From NCBI GenBank assembly GCA_017400135.1, contig JAFPVJ010000027.1, positions 62,001-126,000 on the forward strand: a stretch of DNA of 64,000 nt, given 5' to 3'. The number at the start of each line of letters is the position of its first letter. The stretch's first letter is position 1. The notes under the pieces were generated by a model, which worked only from the letters and a program-made list of their open reading frames with translations, did not search any database and was not told the DNA's origin. Made by a program: the position numbers and the translations under genes. The DNA comes from Bacteroidales bacterium (lineage in GTDB: Bacteria > Bacteroidota > Bacteroidia > Bacteroidales > UBA932). Positions 47,316-56,300 of the stretch are shown one piece after another.

Positions 47316-48476
47316 TCATTCGATTCCTTTATCCATCCAGTTCTGGATTCTCATCCAAATTCCGCTCTTCTCCGAACGGTCGCTGATTCGCGCGCCCGTC
47401 TTTTCCATCCTTCCCAGCAGCCAGGCGCCGCCGCCGTCGAGGAGGGCGGTGACGGCAATGACGGTATAGAGCTGCACCTCGGCGGAAGCGCCACAGACCC
47501 AGACGAGCAGGAATGCCCCGATGATGACCAGCGCCATCCCCAGCATCGACAGGGTCGTGGCGAGGTGGGAAAAGCCGCACCGGATGAAATGGTGGTGCAG
47601 GTGCAGGTTGTCGGGTTTCAAAGGAGACCGTCCTTCGCAGATGCGGACCGTCATCACGCGCAGTGTGTCGGCGACCGGGATGGCGACGACCGCAAGCGCA
47701 AAGGCGATGAGGTTGAAATTCACCCGTCCGTCCAGATATTCGGCGATGTGGAAATGCCCGCCCAGGATGCTGATGACCAGCCAGGAAACTAGGATGCCCA
47801 GGAGCATCGAGCCTCCGTCGCCGAGGAACATCTTGCTCTTGACGCCGAAGACGTTGTGCAGGAAGAAGGTCACCAGGGCGCCGATGGTCACGGTGGCCAG
47901 GGCGGCGTTGCTGTAGTCGTGTGCCAGGAAGCAGAGCAGGCCGTAGAAGCCGCAGATCAGGATGCCGAAGCCGGAGAGCAAGCCGTCGATGCCGTCGATC
48001 ATGTTGATGGCATTGATCAGGCCCACGATGGTCAGCACCGTCAGGGGGATGGCCCAGCCGAGGGCCAGCCGGTGAATGCCCCATAGCCCCTGGAAATTGA
48101 GGATGCAGCTGCGGCTGCCGTAGATCAGCAGCAGGGCGACGGCGATCTCGATGAGCAGGCGCCGGCCCGGCGGCAATCCGATGATGTCATCCATGGTGCC
48201 GACGTAGAGCATGATCACCATGGCCGCCAGGACCGGCAGCAGCGCCGTCTGGTAAAACATCGTCTTGAAGAACATCAGTCCCACGGCGATACCGAAGAAG
48301 ACGACGACGCCTCCCAGCGTGGGGATGGGCCGTTGCTGCAGTTTGCGGGCGTCCGGATTGTCGACGATTCCTTTACGCAGGGCGATCCTGAGCGTAGGGC
48401 CATAGATCGCCCAGGTCACGGTGAGCGCGATGAAGAAGAGGATCAGCAGCCTCCATTTGGGCATCAGGTCTATCAT
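47316..48476 (-). CDS. wecA: Undecaprenyl-phosphate GlcNAc-1-phosphate transferase (WecA/TagO type)
   Basis: 386 residues with about 10 membrane helices. MraY/WecA signatures: VGTMDDIIGLPPGRR (DD motif), NAINMIDGIDGLLSGFG, and FLGDGGSMLLG. Transfers a sugar 1-phosphate to undecaprenyl phosphate and so begins repeat-unit synthesis. Begins at the ATG at 48476. The longer reading starts with a TTG in the -7 box at 48483-48490. It is the first gene of the polysaccharide operon. Confidence 0.92.
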   Translation of the reverse strand: MIDLMPKWRLLILFFIALTVTWAIYGPTLRIALRKGIVDNPDARKLQQRPIPTLGGVVVFFGIAVGLMFFKTMFYQTALLPVLAAMVIMLYVGTMDDIIGLPPGRRLLIEIAVALLLIYGSRSCILNFQGLWGIHRLALGWAIPLTVLTIVGLINAINMIDGIDGLLSGFGILICGFYGLLCFLAHDYSNAALATVTIGALVTFFLHNVFGVKSKMFLGDGGSMLLGILVSWLVISILGGHFHIAEYLDGRVNFNLIAFALAVVAIPVADTLRVMTVRICEGRSPLKPDNLHLHHHFIRCGFSHLATTLSMLGMALVIIGAFLLVWVCGASAEVQLYTVIAVTALLDGGGAWLLGRMEKTGARISDRSEKSGIWMRIQNWMDKGIE

Positions 48477-48482
48477 ATCAAA

Positions 48483-48490
48483 CAAAGATA
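48483..48490 (-). promoter_or_regulatory. -7 box of the polysaccharide operon
   Basis: Perfect TATCTTTG on the minus strand, ending 7 bases before the wecA ATG. No good -33 element at the expected distance. The transcript would be almost leaderless. This is the only promoter I can see for the 11-kb operon. Confidence 0.5.
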
Positions 48491-48515
48491 TAAAATAAAA
48501 CTGACAAATGCGGAA

Positions 48516-50015
48516 TCAATGCCTGCGCAGCCATTCCAAGGAGAAACGCTCGTACCAGAGCTCCACGCCGTTGATGTTTTCCTCGATGTAGGCGCCCAGC
48601 GTCCCGTCCGGCAGGACGGTAATGGAGGAATACATCGCATCCTTGTTGCTGATCACCTTGTGTTCGGGCCAGGTACGGCCTTCGTCGAAACTCAGGAAAA
48701 CGCTGACGTTCTCGCGACGCATCGAGTTGGGGATGGTGTGCAGGAGAAGGGTGTCGTCGTAACGGATCAGGTCGCCGTTGCAGGCGTTGGTATGGATCTC
48801 CGGCCAGGCTCCCCGCTGTCCCCAGGTCTGTCCGCCGTCTTCAGAGACGGCAAACCCCCGGTCGCCGTTCCGCCGGACGCTCATCAGGATGCGGCCGTCG
48901 GACAGCTCCACCATCTTGGCCTCGTCGCCGGGGTCGCCGGGTGCGCCGTAAGCGAGACCGGACACATGCCAGGTGGCACCGCCGTCGTCGGTGTAGACGG
49001 CGTGGTTGCAAAGCAGGTTGCCTTCCCGGGCCAGTACGCCCGCCACCAGCGCGCGCCCTTTGTGCGGACCCCGCTGCAGCACGAGGCCGTTACCGCTGCT
49101 GAAGAAGTTGGAATGATAGACCTTGCAGTAAGGATTGTCAGGATGCGGGCCCCAGATGGCGGCGGTGATGTCCACGGGCTCGGACCAGGTCCGCCCGTGG
49201 TCGCGGCTGAAGGCGACGTATGAGCGTTGGGGATTCTCCAAGGAGGAGTTGTAGAAATTCATCCCGCCGGCAAAGGTGCAGACGACCGTGCCGTCCGAGA
49301 GTTCCATCAGGCCGGGATCTCCGTAACCCCGGTAAGTTCCCTGGTTTTGGGCGATGGTGACGGGTTCGCTCCAGGTGTCGCCGTTGTCCAGGCTGTAACG
49401 GCTCACGACGTCGATTTCGGAGGGGAGGTCGTTTTCCGTGAGGTTGCGGCGGTCATTGACGACCAGCAGGGTCCCGTCGGAGAGTTGCCGGATGGCGGGG
49501 ATGCGCCAGTAGTTGGAACCGTAATCGCCGGGCGCGAAGAGCAGTTTGCGGCAGAGCAGGATTTCACGTGCTCCGCCATCGGGCGCTTCCGGAGCCAGGA
49601 CGGCACCTCGCATCCGGACGCCCGTGATGTCAGCGGAGACCTTTCCACCCTCCGCGGCATCGTCCGGGATGTCCGCACAGAGGGTGAAGACCGTCGAATC
49701 GCTGATCCCGGCTCCGCAGCGGAGCCGGTAAGCCGTCTTGCCGTCCCGGACCGCAGCGCATCCGAGAACCTGTCCGTCCCGGACCAGGGTGAGCATGGAC
49801 ACGTCCGAGGACGACGCCTCCAGCATCACGTCTACGGACCGGATCATACAGGGCCCTTCCGGAAGGACAGTCAGGGTCAGGAGGGTTTCCCCGGCATTGC
49901 CGCGCCCGGTGAAGCGGCTGTCACGCGAAAGAATAACCTCAGCCTTGTCCGGCGTGCATGCGACGGCGAGGAGCAGGGCGAAACCGGTCAGCAGGGCGGG
50001 AATCCATTTATTCAT
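48516..50015 (-). CDS. Sialidase (GH33), lipoprotein
   Basis: 499 residues from the ATG at 50015 (a Met three codons earlier is also possible). Signal MNKWIPALLTGFALLLAVAC with lipobox Cys20. The N-terminal beta-sandwich (CADIPDDAAEGGKVSADITGV) precedes the six-bladed propeller with the RIP motif at R171 (NYWRIPAIRQLSDG). Five Asp-box copies are visible: SLDNGDTW, SRDHGRTW, TDDGGATW, SEDGGQTW and SFDEGRTW. Releases sialic acid from host glycans. No sialic acid catabolic genes are seen nearby. Confidence 0.93.
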   Translation of the reverse strand: MNKWIPALLTGFALLLAVACTPDKAEVILSRDSRFTGRGNAGETLLTLTVLPEGPCMIRSVDVMLEASSSDVSMLTLVRDGQVLGCAAVRDGKTAYRLRCGAGISDSTVFTLCADIPDDAAEGGKVSADITGVRMRGAVLAPEAPDGGAREILLCRKLLFAPGDYGSNYWRIPAIRQLSDGTLLVVNDRRNLTENDLPSEIDVVSRYSLDNGDTWSEPVTIAQNQGTYRGYGDPGLMELSDGTVVCTFAGGMNFYNSSLENPQRSYVAFSRDHGRTWSEPVDITAAIWGPHPDNPYCKVYHSNFFSSGNGLVLQRGPHKGRALVAGVLAREGNLLCNHAVYTDDGGATWHVSGLAYGAPGDPGDEAKMVELSDGRILMSVRRNGDRGFAVSEDGGQTWGQRGAWPEIHTNACNGDLIRYDDTLLLHTIPNSMRRENVSVFLSFDEGRTWPEHKVISNKDAMYSSITVLPDGTLGAYIEENINGVELWYERFSLEWLRRH

Positions 50016-50036
50016 TTCTATCATAACTTATTGGGA

Positions 50037-50068
50037 TTGTAAATATAATTTTTTTCTTGCTAACTTTG
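50037..50068 (+). promoter_or_regulatory. Promoter of the His/Cys-rich protein-TonB receptor-HMA unit
   Basis: TTG (50037-50039), a 21-base spacer and a perfect -7 box TAACTTTG (50061-50068). The ATG at 50074 follows 6 bases later, so the leader is very short. Confidence 0.6.
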
Positions 50069-50073
50069 CAGAG

Positions 50074-50508
50074 ATGAAGAGGAAAGGACACATCAAGGAT
50101 TGGGTTTCCGTCGTCTCCGCGGCGCTGCTCGCCTGCTGGTATCTGCTCTCCGTGATTGGACTGGATGTCCATCAGGACAAGGAGCATGGCCGGACCTACG
50201 TGGTCTGCGGCATCACCGGGGGTGACTGCGAAGCGATCCATCCCCATGTCCATTGCCACGATGCGGACGCGGAAGGGGAGTGCCTTTCCGACGAGGAGTG
50301 TTGCTCCGACGATTTCGAGGCCGTGCTTGCCGTCGGCGGTACGCAGGAGGCACCGGTCCTGCCGGTCGTGTCCTCTTTCGTCCTGACTCTCCCTGTGGCG
50401 GTGGCGGATCTCCCGGCGCTCTTCTCTTTCCGGGACGTGCTCCGTCTCCATTCCCCGCCGCCGGGCGGAGGAGATCTCTTGTCCCGCATCTGCGTATTGA
50501 GAGCCTGA
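50074..50508 (+). CDS. Small His/Cys-rich membrane-anchored protein, unknown function
   Basis: 144 residues. One N-terminal membrane segment (about 10-30, WVSVVSAALLACWYLLSVIG). After it comes a cluster of potential metal ligands: His33, His38, Cys45, Cys52, His56, His58, His60, Cys61, His62, Cys70, Cys76 and Cys77. The C-terminus LRLHSPPPGGGDLL is conserved-looking. I recognise no named family, but small His/Cys proteins of this kind sit before TonB receptors of the CxxxCC type in Bacteroidota. A metal-binding accessory role is inferred from composition and neighbours. Confidence 0.75.
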   Translation: MKRKGHIKDWVSVVSAALLACWYLLSVIGLDVHQDKEHGRTYVVCGITGGDCEAIHPHVHCHDADAEGECLSDEECCSDDFEAVLAVGGTQEAPVLPVVSSFVLTLPVAVADLPALFSFRDVLRLHSPPPGGGDLLSRICVLRA

Positions 50509-50565
50509 TGATGACGGCCCCCGAAAGGGGTCTGTCGGATCAATCATACTCTTAATACGTTGATA

Positions 50566-52746
50566 ATGAAAAAAATCCTGTTTTATATCCTGGCAATGGG
50601 CCTGTGGGCCCTGCGCCCGTCCGGAGCGGAGGCACAAACTCCCTCCGGCACTCCTGCCGTACAGATGCCGGACACGGTAGGCATCTACGGGGAACGAAAG
50701 GACACGCTGGAACAGACGGTCTTCACCTCCCGCGGCAACGGCAATTTCCTATCCAAGGGCAAGGACATCCGCACGGAAGTCATCACGGCGGCGGGCCTCT
50801 GCAAGATGGCCTGCTGCAACCTGGCGGAGAGTTTCGAGAATTCGGCGAGCGTGACGGTCGGCTATTCCGACGCGGTCACCGGCGCGCGCCAGATCCGTCT
50901 CCTGGGCCAGAACGGCATCTACACCCAGATGCTGGACGAGAACCGGCCCGTGATGCGCGGCCTGGCGTCCCCCTTCGGGCTCAACTACGTGCCCGGACAG
51001 TGGCTGGAGAGCATCCAGATCGCCAAGGGAGTCACCTCCGTCATCAACGGCGTGGAGTCGATGACCGGCCAGATCAACATGGAGCACCGCAAGCCTACGG
51101 ACGAGAAGCCGCTTTATGTGCAGGCGTCCGTGATGGATGACTCCAAGACCGACCTCAACATCGTCAGTTCCCTCCAGTTTGACGAGGATGGGAAGTGGAG
51201 CACCGTCGTGCTCGGCCATATCGACGGCAATTTCAAGTCGATGGACCACAACGGGGACGGCTTCATGGATGATCCCCGTCAGCTGATGATGACGCTCAGC
51301 AACCGCTGGCTTTATTTCGACCCCAGCGGCATGCAACTGCGTTTCGGCTGGCGGGCGATCCGGGATCACCGGATGGGAGGCCAGATGCCGGCCGAGAACG
51401 ACCCCGGCCACGTGAGCTGGTCCGAAGCCTTCCCCAATTTGTGGAATTCCCAGATCTTCAACCAGAGCCTCGGCGGTTACCTGAAAGCCGGTTTCCCGCT
51501 CAACGAGGCCAATACGTCCAATGTCGCCTTGGTCGCCGATTATACCTACTACTCGATGGAAAGCGATTTCACGACGCGTACTTTCAACTCGGGCCAGCAC
51601 TCTGCGTTCGTCAATCTCCTGTATCAGAACCAGGATGTCGAGCAGCATCACTTTACGCTGGGACTCAGCGGGATGCTGGATGTGTTCAAGGATGAGTATG
51701 GGTATTCCACCCTGCTCACCGGCGGCCCCGGAACTCCTTCGACCTGGTACTGCTATGCCGGTCTCGCGCCGGTCACTTCCCAGGTGGAGAACGACAGCCG
51801 CCTGGGCGATGTGGGCGCTTTCGGCGAATACACTTTCCACTCCGCGGATGAGACGACCTTCAGCTCCATCCTGGGACTGCGGGGCGACTGGTTCAGCGGG
51901 GCCGGATTCCGATTCTCGCCACGCCTGACGCTTAAATGGGCGCCTTCCGAGAGCTGGGTGTTCCGTGCCAACGGCGGCCGTGGACTACGTTACAGCCTGC
52001 CGCTGCTGGACAACTTCGGTATCCTTTCCACGGGGAAGAAGATCGAGGGCTATTTCATGGACCACACGCTCGAGGATGCCTGGACCTTTGGGGGCAATGC
52101 CACCTGGTACATCGGCGGATCCTCTACCACTTATTTCAGCGTGGATTATTTCCGAACCCAGTTCAGGGAGCAGATGATCCTCGATTATGATGTTACTCCG
52201 GGTGTAATTGTCCTCAGCTCCCTGAGCCAGCTCCCGGATGCCCATTCCTATACCAACAACCTGCAGGCCGACTTCAGCACCGAACCTTTCGAGGGCCTGA
52301 CCCTGACCCTGACCGGACGCTGGACGGACGCCCGCCAGACCCGGATCTCCCAGACGGCCTCGGATGACGTCAAGCCGATGACCAGCCGCTACAAGGGGGT
52401 GCTGAACGTCCAGTACGCCACGCACCTGAACAAATGGATCTTCGACTTCACGGCCTCCATCAACGGCCCCTGCAAGGTCTGGGACTACATGAAGGGATAC
52501 GACGGGATGTATGCCGACGGTTACACGCCCGCCTTCCCGCTGCTCTATGCCCAGGTCACCAAACGGTTCAAGGGCGTGGACTTCTATGTGGGCGGAGAGA
52601 ACCTGACGAACTATCGCCAGCCTTCTCCCATCCTCCATGCCGACACGCCCTTCAGCGAGGGGTTCGACGCCAGCTGCGTCTGGGGCCCCCTGATGGGTAT
52701 CAAGATCTACGCGGGCATCCGCGTCACGATATGGAAAACAGAATAA
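50566..52746 (+). CDS. TonB-dependent receptor with CxxxCC plug motif (putative metal uptake)
   Basis: 726 residues from the ATG at 50566; a TTG at 50560 was rejected. Signal peptide MKKILFYILAMGLWALRPSGAEAQ. The plug begins ITAAGLCKMACCNLAESFENSASVTVGYSDAVTGARQIRLLG with C79, C83 and C84, then IYTQMLDENRP. A 22-strand barrel follows and ends with IKIYAGIRVTIWK. No carboxypeptidase-like SusC extension and no SusD partner, which argues against glycan uptake. The Cys triplet plus the HMA gene 12 bases downstream suggests a metal (Cu, Zn or Ni) substrate; this is inference. Confidence 0.88.
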   Translation: MKKILFYILAMGLWALRPSGAEAQTPSGTPAVQMPDTVGIYGERKDTLEQTVFTSRGNGNFLSKGKDIRTEVITAAGLCKMACCNLAESFENSASVTVGYSDAVTGARQIRLLGQNGIYTQMLDENRPVMRGLASPFGLNYVPGQWLESIQIAKGVTSVINGVESMTGQINMEHRKPTDEKPLYVQASVMDDSKTDLNIVSSLQFDEDGKWSTVVLGHIDGNFKSMDHNGDGFMDDPRQLMMTLSNRWLYFDPSGMQLRFGWRAIRDHRMGGQMPAENDPGHVSWSEAFPNLWNSQIFNQSLGGYLKAGFPLNEANTSNVALVADYTYYSMESDFTTRTFNSGQHSAFVNLLYQNQDVEQHHFTLGLSGMLDVFKDEYGYSTLLTGGPGTPSTWYCYAGLAPVTSQVENDSRLGDVGAFGEYTFHSADETTFSSILGLRGDWFSGAGFRFSPRLTLKWAPSESWVFRANGGRGLRYSLPLLDNFGILSTGKKIEGYFMDHTLEDAWTFGGNATWYIGGSSTTYFSVDYFRTQFREQMILDYDVTPGVIVLSSLSQLPDAHSYTNNLQADFSTEPFEGLTLTLTGRWTDARQTRISQTASDDVKPMTSRYKGVLNVQYATHLNKWIFDFTASINGPCKVWDYMKGYDGMYADGYTPAFPLLYAQVTKRFKGVDFYVGGENLTNYRQPSPILHADTPFSEGFDASCVWGPLMGIKIYAGIRVTIWKTE

Positions 52747-52758
52747 AAACCGATAATC

Positions 52759-53052
52759 ATGAAAAAGTTAGCTATCTTTGCCTGTACGCTGGCCCTGGTG
52801 GCGGTTGCCACCTCTTCCAAACCCAAGACGGTCAAGCGGACCGTGGTGTACGCATCCACCGTCGAATGCAAGAACTGCGAGAAGAAAGTGATGGAGAACA
52901 TCTCCTTTGAAAAAGGCGTGAAGGATGTCTCCGTGGACCTTTCCGACCGGTCGGTCAAGATCGTATTCGACGAGGCCAAGACGGACACGACGACCCTTGC
53001 CAAAGCCATTCGGAAGCTGGGCTACGGAGCGAAAGTAGTCAAGTTTGAATAA
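52759..53052 (+). CDS. Exported heavy-metal-associated (HMA) domain protein
   Basis: 97 residues: signal peptide MKKLAIFACTLALVAVATS, then a ferredoxin-like HMA domain with the metal-binding site C37-K-N-C40 (STVECKNCEKKVMENIS) and the trailing strand LGYGAKVVKFE. HMA domains bind and hand over Cu(I) or similar ions. Export to the periplasm and the position after the CxxxCC receptor suggest a periplasmic carrier. Overlaps the next gene by 8 bases. Confidence 0.9.
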   Translation: MKKLAIFACTLALVAVATSSKPKTVKRTVVYASTVECKNCEKKVMENISFEKGVKDVSVDLSDRSVKIVFDEAKTDTTTLAKAIRKLGYGAKVVKFE

Positions 53053-54019
53053 GACGGTCAAATACATCCTGTCATTTGCACTGGCGGCGCTGCTGGTGTG
53101 GATCGCATTCCGGAGCGTGGACTGGAAAGCCTTCCTGGAAGGCCTGAGGCTCACGCGCTGGGGCTATGTGGTCCCGTTCCTGGTCGCTTCCGTCGTGGCG
53201 CTGGTCTTGCGGACCACCCGCTGGCGGGACCTGCTGAAATCCGCTGGCCACGAGGTTCCCTGGATCCGGGTCTGGGATTCGCACAATGTCGGCAATCTTG
53301 CCAATGTGGCGCTGCCCGGTTCCGGGGAGTTCATCCGCTGCGGTTATGTGGTGGGGAAGTCCGGTTACGGCGACGCTTTCGGTACGGCCATGTTGGAACG
53401 GGCCTGGGATGTCGCCGCCGTCATCGTCATGATCATACTGGCCCTTGTCCTGGACCGGGGCAAATTCGGCCCGTTTTTCGTCGAGCAGGTCTGGACTCCG
53501 CTGTCCGGGAGGTTGAGTTTCTCGCTGTGGTGGCTGGTCGCCTTGCTCCTTGTCATGCTGGTCCTGTTTTTCTGGGCCGTCTTCCGTTTCCGGGAACGCA
53601 ACGGCATCTGCAGAAAGGTGGCGGACGCCGTCTCTTCCGTCGGCAGGGGCTTCGTCAGTTTCGGTAAACTGCCGCACAAGGGCCTGTTCCTCCTGTATAC
53701 GGTCTTGATCTGGATGATGTACCTGCTGATGTGCTTCTGCATTCTGAAAGCCGTGCCGGAACTCTCCGGACTGGGGATGGAGGACGCCCTGTTCTTTACG
53801 GCGGTGGGCAATATCGCTTCCGTCATTCCGGTACCCGGCGGCATCGGCGCCTACCATTATCTGGTGGCGCTTTCCGTCTCCACCCTGTATGGGGGAAGCT
53901 GGGAAACGGGACTCCTGTTTGCGACACTCCAGCACGAGATGCATGCGATCCTGATCATCGTGCTGGGCGTGATCTCGTATGTCGCGCTGAACTTACGGTC
54001 TCGCAATCAGCGTGCGTGA
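53045..54019 (+). CDS. UPF0104/YbhN-family membrane protein (LPG synthase TM-domain like)
   Basis: 324 residues, 7-8 predicted membrane helices (YILSFALAALLVWIAF, YVVPFLVASVVALVL, VIVMIILALVLD and later ones). The family segment HNVGNLANVALPGSGEFIRCGYVVGKSGYGDAFGTAMLERAWD is clear, as is IPVPGGIGAYHYLV. Related to the flippase-like part of lysylphosphatidylglycerol synthase; possible lipid translocation. The start is TTG at 53045, overlapping the HMA stop by 8 bases; no ATG gives a full N-terminus. Its 3' end overlaps the GT4 gene by 27 bases in convergent orientation. Confidence 0.87.
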   Translation: MNKTVKYILSFALAALLVWIAFRSVDWKAFLEGLRLTRWGYVVPFLVASVVALVLRTTRWRDLLKSAGHEVPWIRVWDSHNVGNLANVALPGSGEFIRCGYVVGKSGYGDAFGTAMLERAWDVAAVIVMIILALVLDRGKFGPFFVEQVWTPLSGRLSFSLWWLVALLLVMLVLFFWAVFRFRERNGICRKVADAVSSVGRGFVSFGKLPHKGLFLLYTVLIWMMYLLMCFCILKAVPELSGLGMEDALFFTAVGNIASVIPVPGGIGAYHYLVALSVSTLYGGSWETGLLFATLQHEMHAILIIVLGVISYVALNLRSRNQRA

Positions 54020-55171
54020 GGCAATGAGCGCGTTGTAGCGGTCCAGCACCTCGCCGACCACGTCTTCCCAGCTGCGCACGATGCTCCGGGAGGCCTGTTC
54101 GCCCACGCGGTGCACCCGCTGCGGATCGGCGATCAGTTCGCGCAGTTTTTCCTCAAAACTCTTGACGTCGTTGTCGATGAGGAATCCGTTCTCCCCGTCG
54201 GTGAGGATAGTGGCGGCCGTCGCTCCCTTGACCATGACGGCAGGGGTGTGCAAGGCGGCGGCTTCGCGCACCACGAGCGGGGCATTGTCGTACAGGGAGG
54301 GGAAGAGGAACAGGTCCGCGGCGGCATAGAACTTCTTGATGCGCTCTCGCTCCGTGATGTTGCCGATAAAGGTTACCTGGCGGTCCAGACCCTTCTCGGA
54401 GACCAGTTCCTTCATTGCGTCGGCAGCGTAGCCCGTGCCGACGAAGAACATGCGGAACTTCAGGTCCTTGATGGCTTCCAGGGCCTCGATGATGAACTTG
54501 ACGTTCTTCTCCCAAATGTGCTGGCCGACGAAGAGCAGGACGAATTCGTCCTTGCCTATGCCCATCGACTCGCGGGCTTCGACGAAATATTTCTCGGGGT
54601 AGTCGGCGCAGAGGTCGCTGCCGTTGTCCACGACCTCGACCGGGCCCTTGTAACCGTATTCGCGGATGACTTCCTCGACGGAAGCCTGGGGCACCCAGAC
54701 CTGGTCGGCGCCTTTATAGAAGGAGATGATGCGCTTGATGATCAGGTCCACGACGTGCTTTTCGGGGATGACGCGCGAGAAATCGTCCCTGTACTTGGAA
54801 TGGAAGGTGGCGATGCAGGGAATACGCTGCAGCTTGGCGACACGCTGGGCGGCCTGTCCGGTGCCGAAGGGGGAGTGGGCGTGTACGATCTTGAAACGGC
54901 TCTGCGAAATCTTGCGCAGGAAGGCCGGATCCATCTCGGCGACGCCCGTGACGTATGGCTTTCGGAAAGGGACGGGCACGGAGAAGAAATCGATGACGTC
55001 GAAGTCGTGCACGCTGTAGTCCGCTCCCGGGACGTTGGGCGTGATGACGGCCACGTCACCCACCATCTTCTGCATCCAGTAGGCATAATTGCTGACACAG
55101 ACCGATACTCCGTCCATCACGGGAGGGAAGCAGTCGTTGAACAGACCTACGTTATACGCGTTCTTTGCCAT
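53993..55171 (-). CDS. Glycosyltransferase family 4, diacylglycerol glucosyltransferase-like
   Basis: 392 residues. The N-terminal NVGLFNDCFPPVMDGVSVCVSNYAYWM with HAHSPFGTGQAA and IPCIATFHSKY matches PimA/DGDG-synthase-like GT4 enzymes. The donor-site region is LFLFPSLYDNAPLVVREAAALHTPAVMVKGATAA, with the E-x7-E glutamates partly retained. No signal. Probably builds glycolipids or an early glycan step; acceptor unknown. About 10 bases from the URO-D-like gene upstream, likely co-transcribed with it. Confidence 0.88.
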   Translation of the reverse strand: MAKNAYNVGLFNDCFPPVMDGVSVCVSNYAYWMQKMVGDVAVITPNVPGADYSVHDFDVIDFFSVPVPFRKPYVTGVAEMDPAFLRKISQSRFKIVHAHSPFGTGQAAQRVAKLQRIPCIATFHSKYRDDFSRVIPEKHVVDLIIKRIISFYKGADQVWVPQASVEEVIREYGYKGPVEVVDNGSDLCADYPEKYFVEARESMGIGKDEFVLLFVGQHIWEKNVKFIIEALEAIKDLKFRMFFVGTGYAADAMKELVSEKGLDRQVTFIGNITERERIKKFYAAADLFLFPSLYDNAPLVVREAAALHTPAVMVKGATAATILTDGENGFLIDNDVKSFEEKLRELIADPQRVHRVGEQASRSIVRSWEDVVGEVLDRYNALIASRTLIARP

Positions 55172-55181
55172 GGTTCGGTCG

Positions 55182-56249
55182 TCATCCCTTGTAAGACTGA
55201 ACGGTGTCGATCATCGCCAGGATATTCTCGACCGGCGTCCCGGCTTGGGCGTTGTGGCAGGAGCAACAGATGTAGCCGCCGCCCTTGCCCAGCGTATCCA
55301 GGCACATGCGGGCCTCTTCCCGTACCTCGTCGGCCGTGCCGTTGGGAAGGATGCGCTGGTTCTCGATCCCTCCGTGGAAGATCAGGTCTTTCCCGAACCT
55401 CTCCTTCAGGCCTGCCGTATCCATGCCGGGGCAGACATGCTGGATGGGGTTGAGGATGTCGACGCCGCATTCGACCAGCCCCGGTATGATGGGCAGGGCG
55501 GCGCCGTCCGTATGGTACAGCACCTTCTTTCCGTAACTGTGGATCAGGTCGCACCAGTTCTTCAGCCTGGGCTTGAAAAAGGTCTGCCAGGACTCCAGGG
55601 AAATCAGCAGATTGTTCTGCATGCCCATGTCGTCGCTGATGAAGACGAAGTCCAGGTCGTCGTTCAGCTCCTTCAGCACCCGTTCCAGCATGACAGTCTG
55701 GATGGCATCGATGCGCTCGATCGTGGCATCGAGGAATTCCGGGCACGCGATCGTGTCCATCAGCGCGTTTTCCAGGCCGCGCATCTGGCAATAGATTTCG
55801 AAGTGCGAGATCCAGGGACCAATCGTGGCAAAGTTCCACGAACGGGCCTTTTTCGCCAGCGCCTTGGCGCCTTCATAATCAAAAAGATCCGGATCCGGCC
55901 ACGAAGGGTAGGTCTCCAACTCGGACGGCTCCATATAGTCCGCAATCGGGGGATTGATGTACTCCTGGTAAGTAGCCAGTCCGGCCTTCACCATGCGGGT
56001 CGGGACGCCCCACGGGGTGATCTCGCCGCTGTCGTTCGGGTCGAAGAAGCGGCCGTTGTAGCCCGGGAAGATCCAGACGATCTTGTCCACTCCGAGGTGG
56101 TTGTACAGGGCCAGTTCGTCTTCTACGCCGGTGTATTTGCGAAGCGTATCCAGCACTTCCGGCGTGCACCACAGATCGACGGGGCGGCGGTCCACCGGCT
56201 GCCGGTTGACGGTCGCCATGATGCGTTCCCTGGGAGTCATCTGATCCAT
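55182..56249 (-). CDS. URO-D family protein (MtaA/CmuA-like)
   Basis: 355 residues from the ATG at 56249 (MDQMTPRERIMATVNRQPVDRRPVDLWC). This matches the uroporphyrinogen-decarboxylase superfamily. SYGKKVLYHTDGAALPIIPGLVECGVDILNPIQ and DLIFHGGIENQRIL are family regions also seen in methylcobamide:CoM methyltransferases. The heme-pathway UroD Arg/Asp set is not evident, so a corrinoid methyltransferase-like or unknown role in glycan-linked regions is more likely than heme synthesis. Divergent from the DUF4838 gene. Confidence 0.85.
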   Translation of the reverse strand: MDQMTPRERIMATVNRQPVDRRPVDLWCTPEVLDTLRKYTGVEDELALYNHLGVDKIVWIFPGYNGRFFDPNDSGEITPWGVPTRMVKAGLATYQEYINPPIADYMEPSELETYPSWPDPDLFDYEGAKALAKKARSWNFATIGPWISHFEIYCQMRGLENALMDTIACPEFLDATIERIDAIQTVMLERVLKELNDDLDFVFISDDMGMQNNLLISLESWQTFFKPRLKNWCDLIHSYGKKVLYHTDGAALPIIPGLVECGVDILNPIQHVCPGMDTAGLKERFGKDLIFHGGIENQRILPNGTADEVREEARMCLDTLGKGGGYICCSCHNAQAGTPVENILAMIDTVQSYKG

Positions 56250-56261
56250 ACCTGAAACAAT

Positions 56262-56293
56262 TTTGATGATTACACCAAATATAGTTAAATTTG
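56262..56293. promoter_or_regulatory. Divergent promoters of the URO-D-like and DUF4838 genes
   Basis: Plus strand: TTTG (56262-56265), a 20-base spacer and TAAATTTG (56286-56293), 7 bases before the ATG at 56301. Minus strand: TATATTTG (56283-56276) for the URO-D-like gene. The boxes are two bases apart. Confidence 0.6.
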
Positions 56294-56300
56294 AAAATAA

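Noticed and set aside
55182-56249. Heme-pathway hemE
   Set aside because: The sequence aligns better by recall with MtaA/CmuA-like proteins than with UroD, and no other heme genes are nearby.
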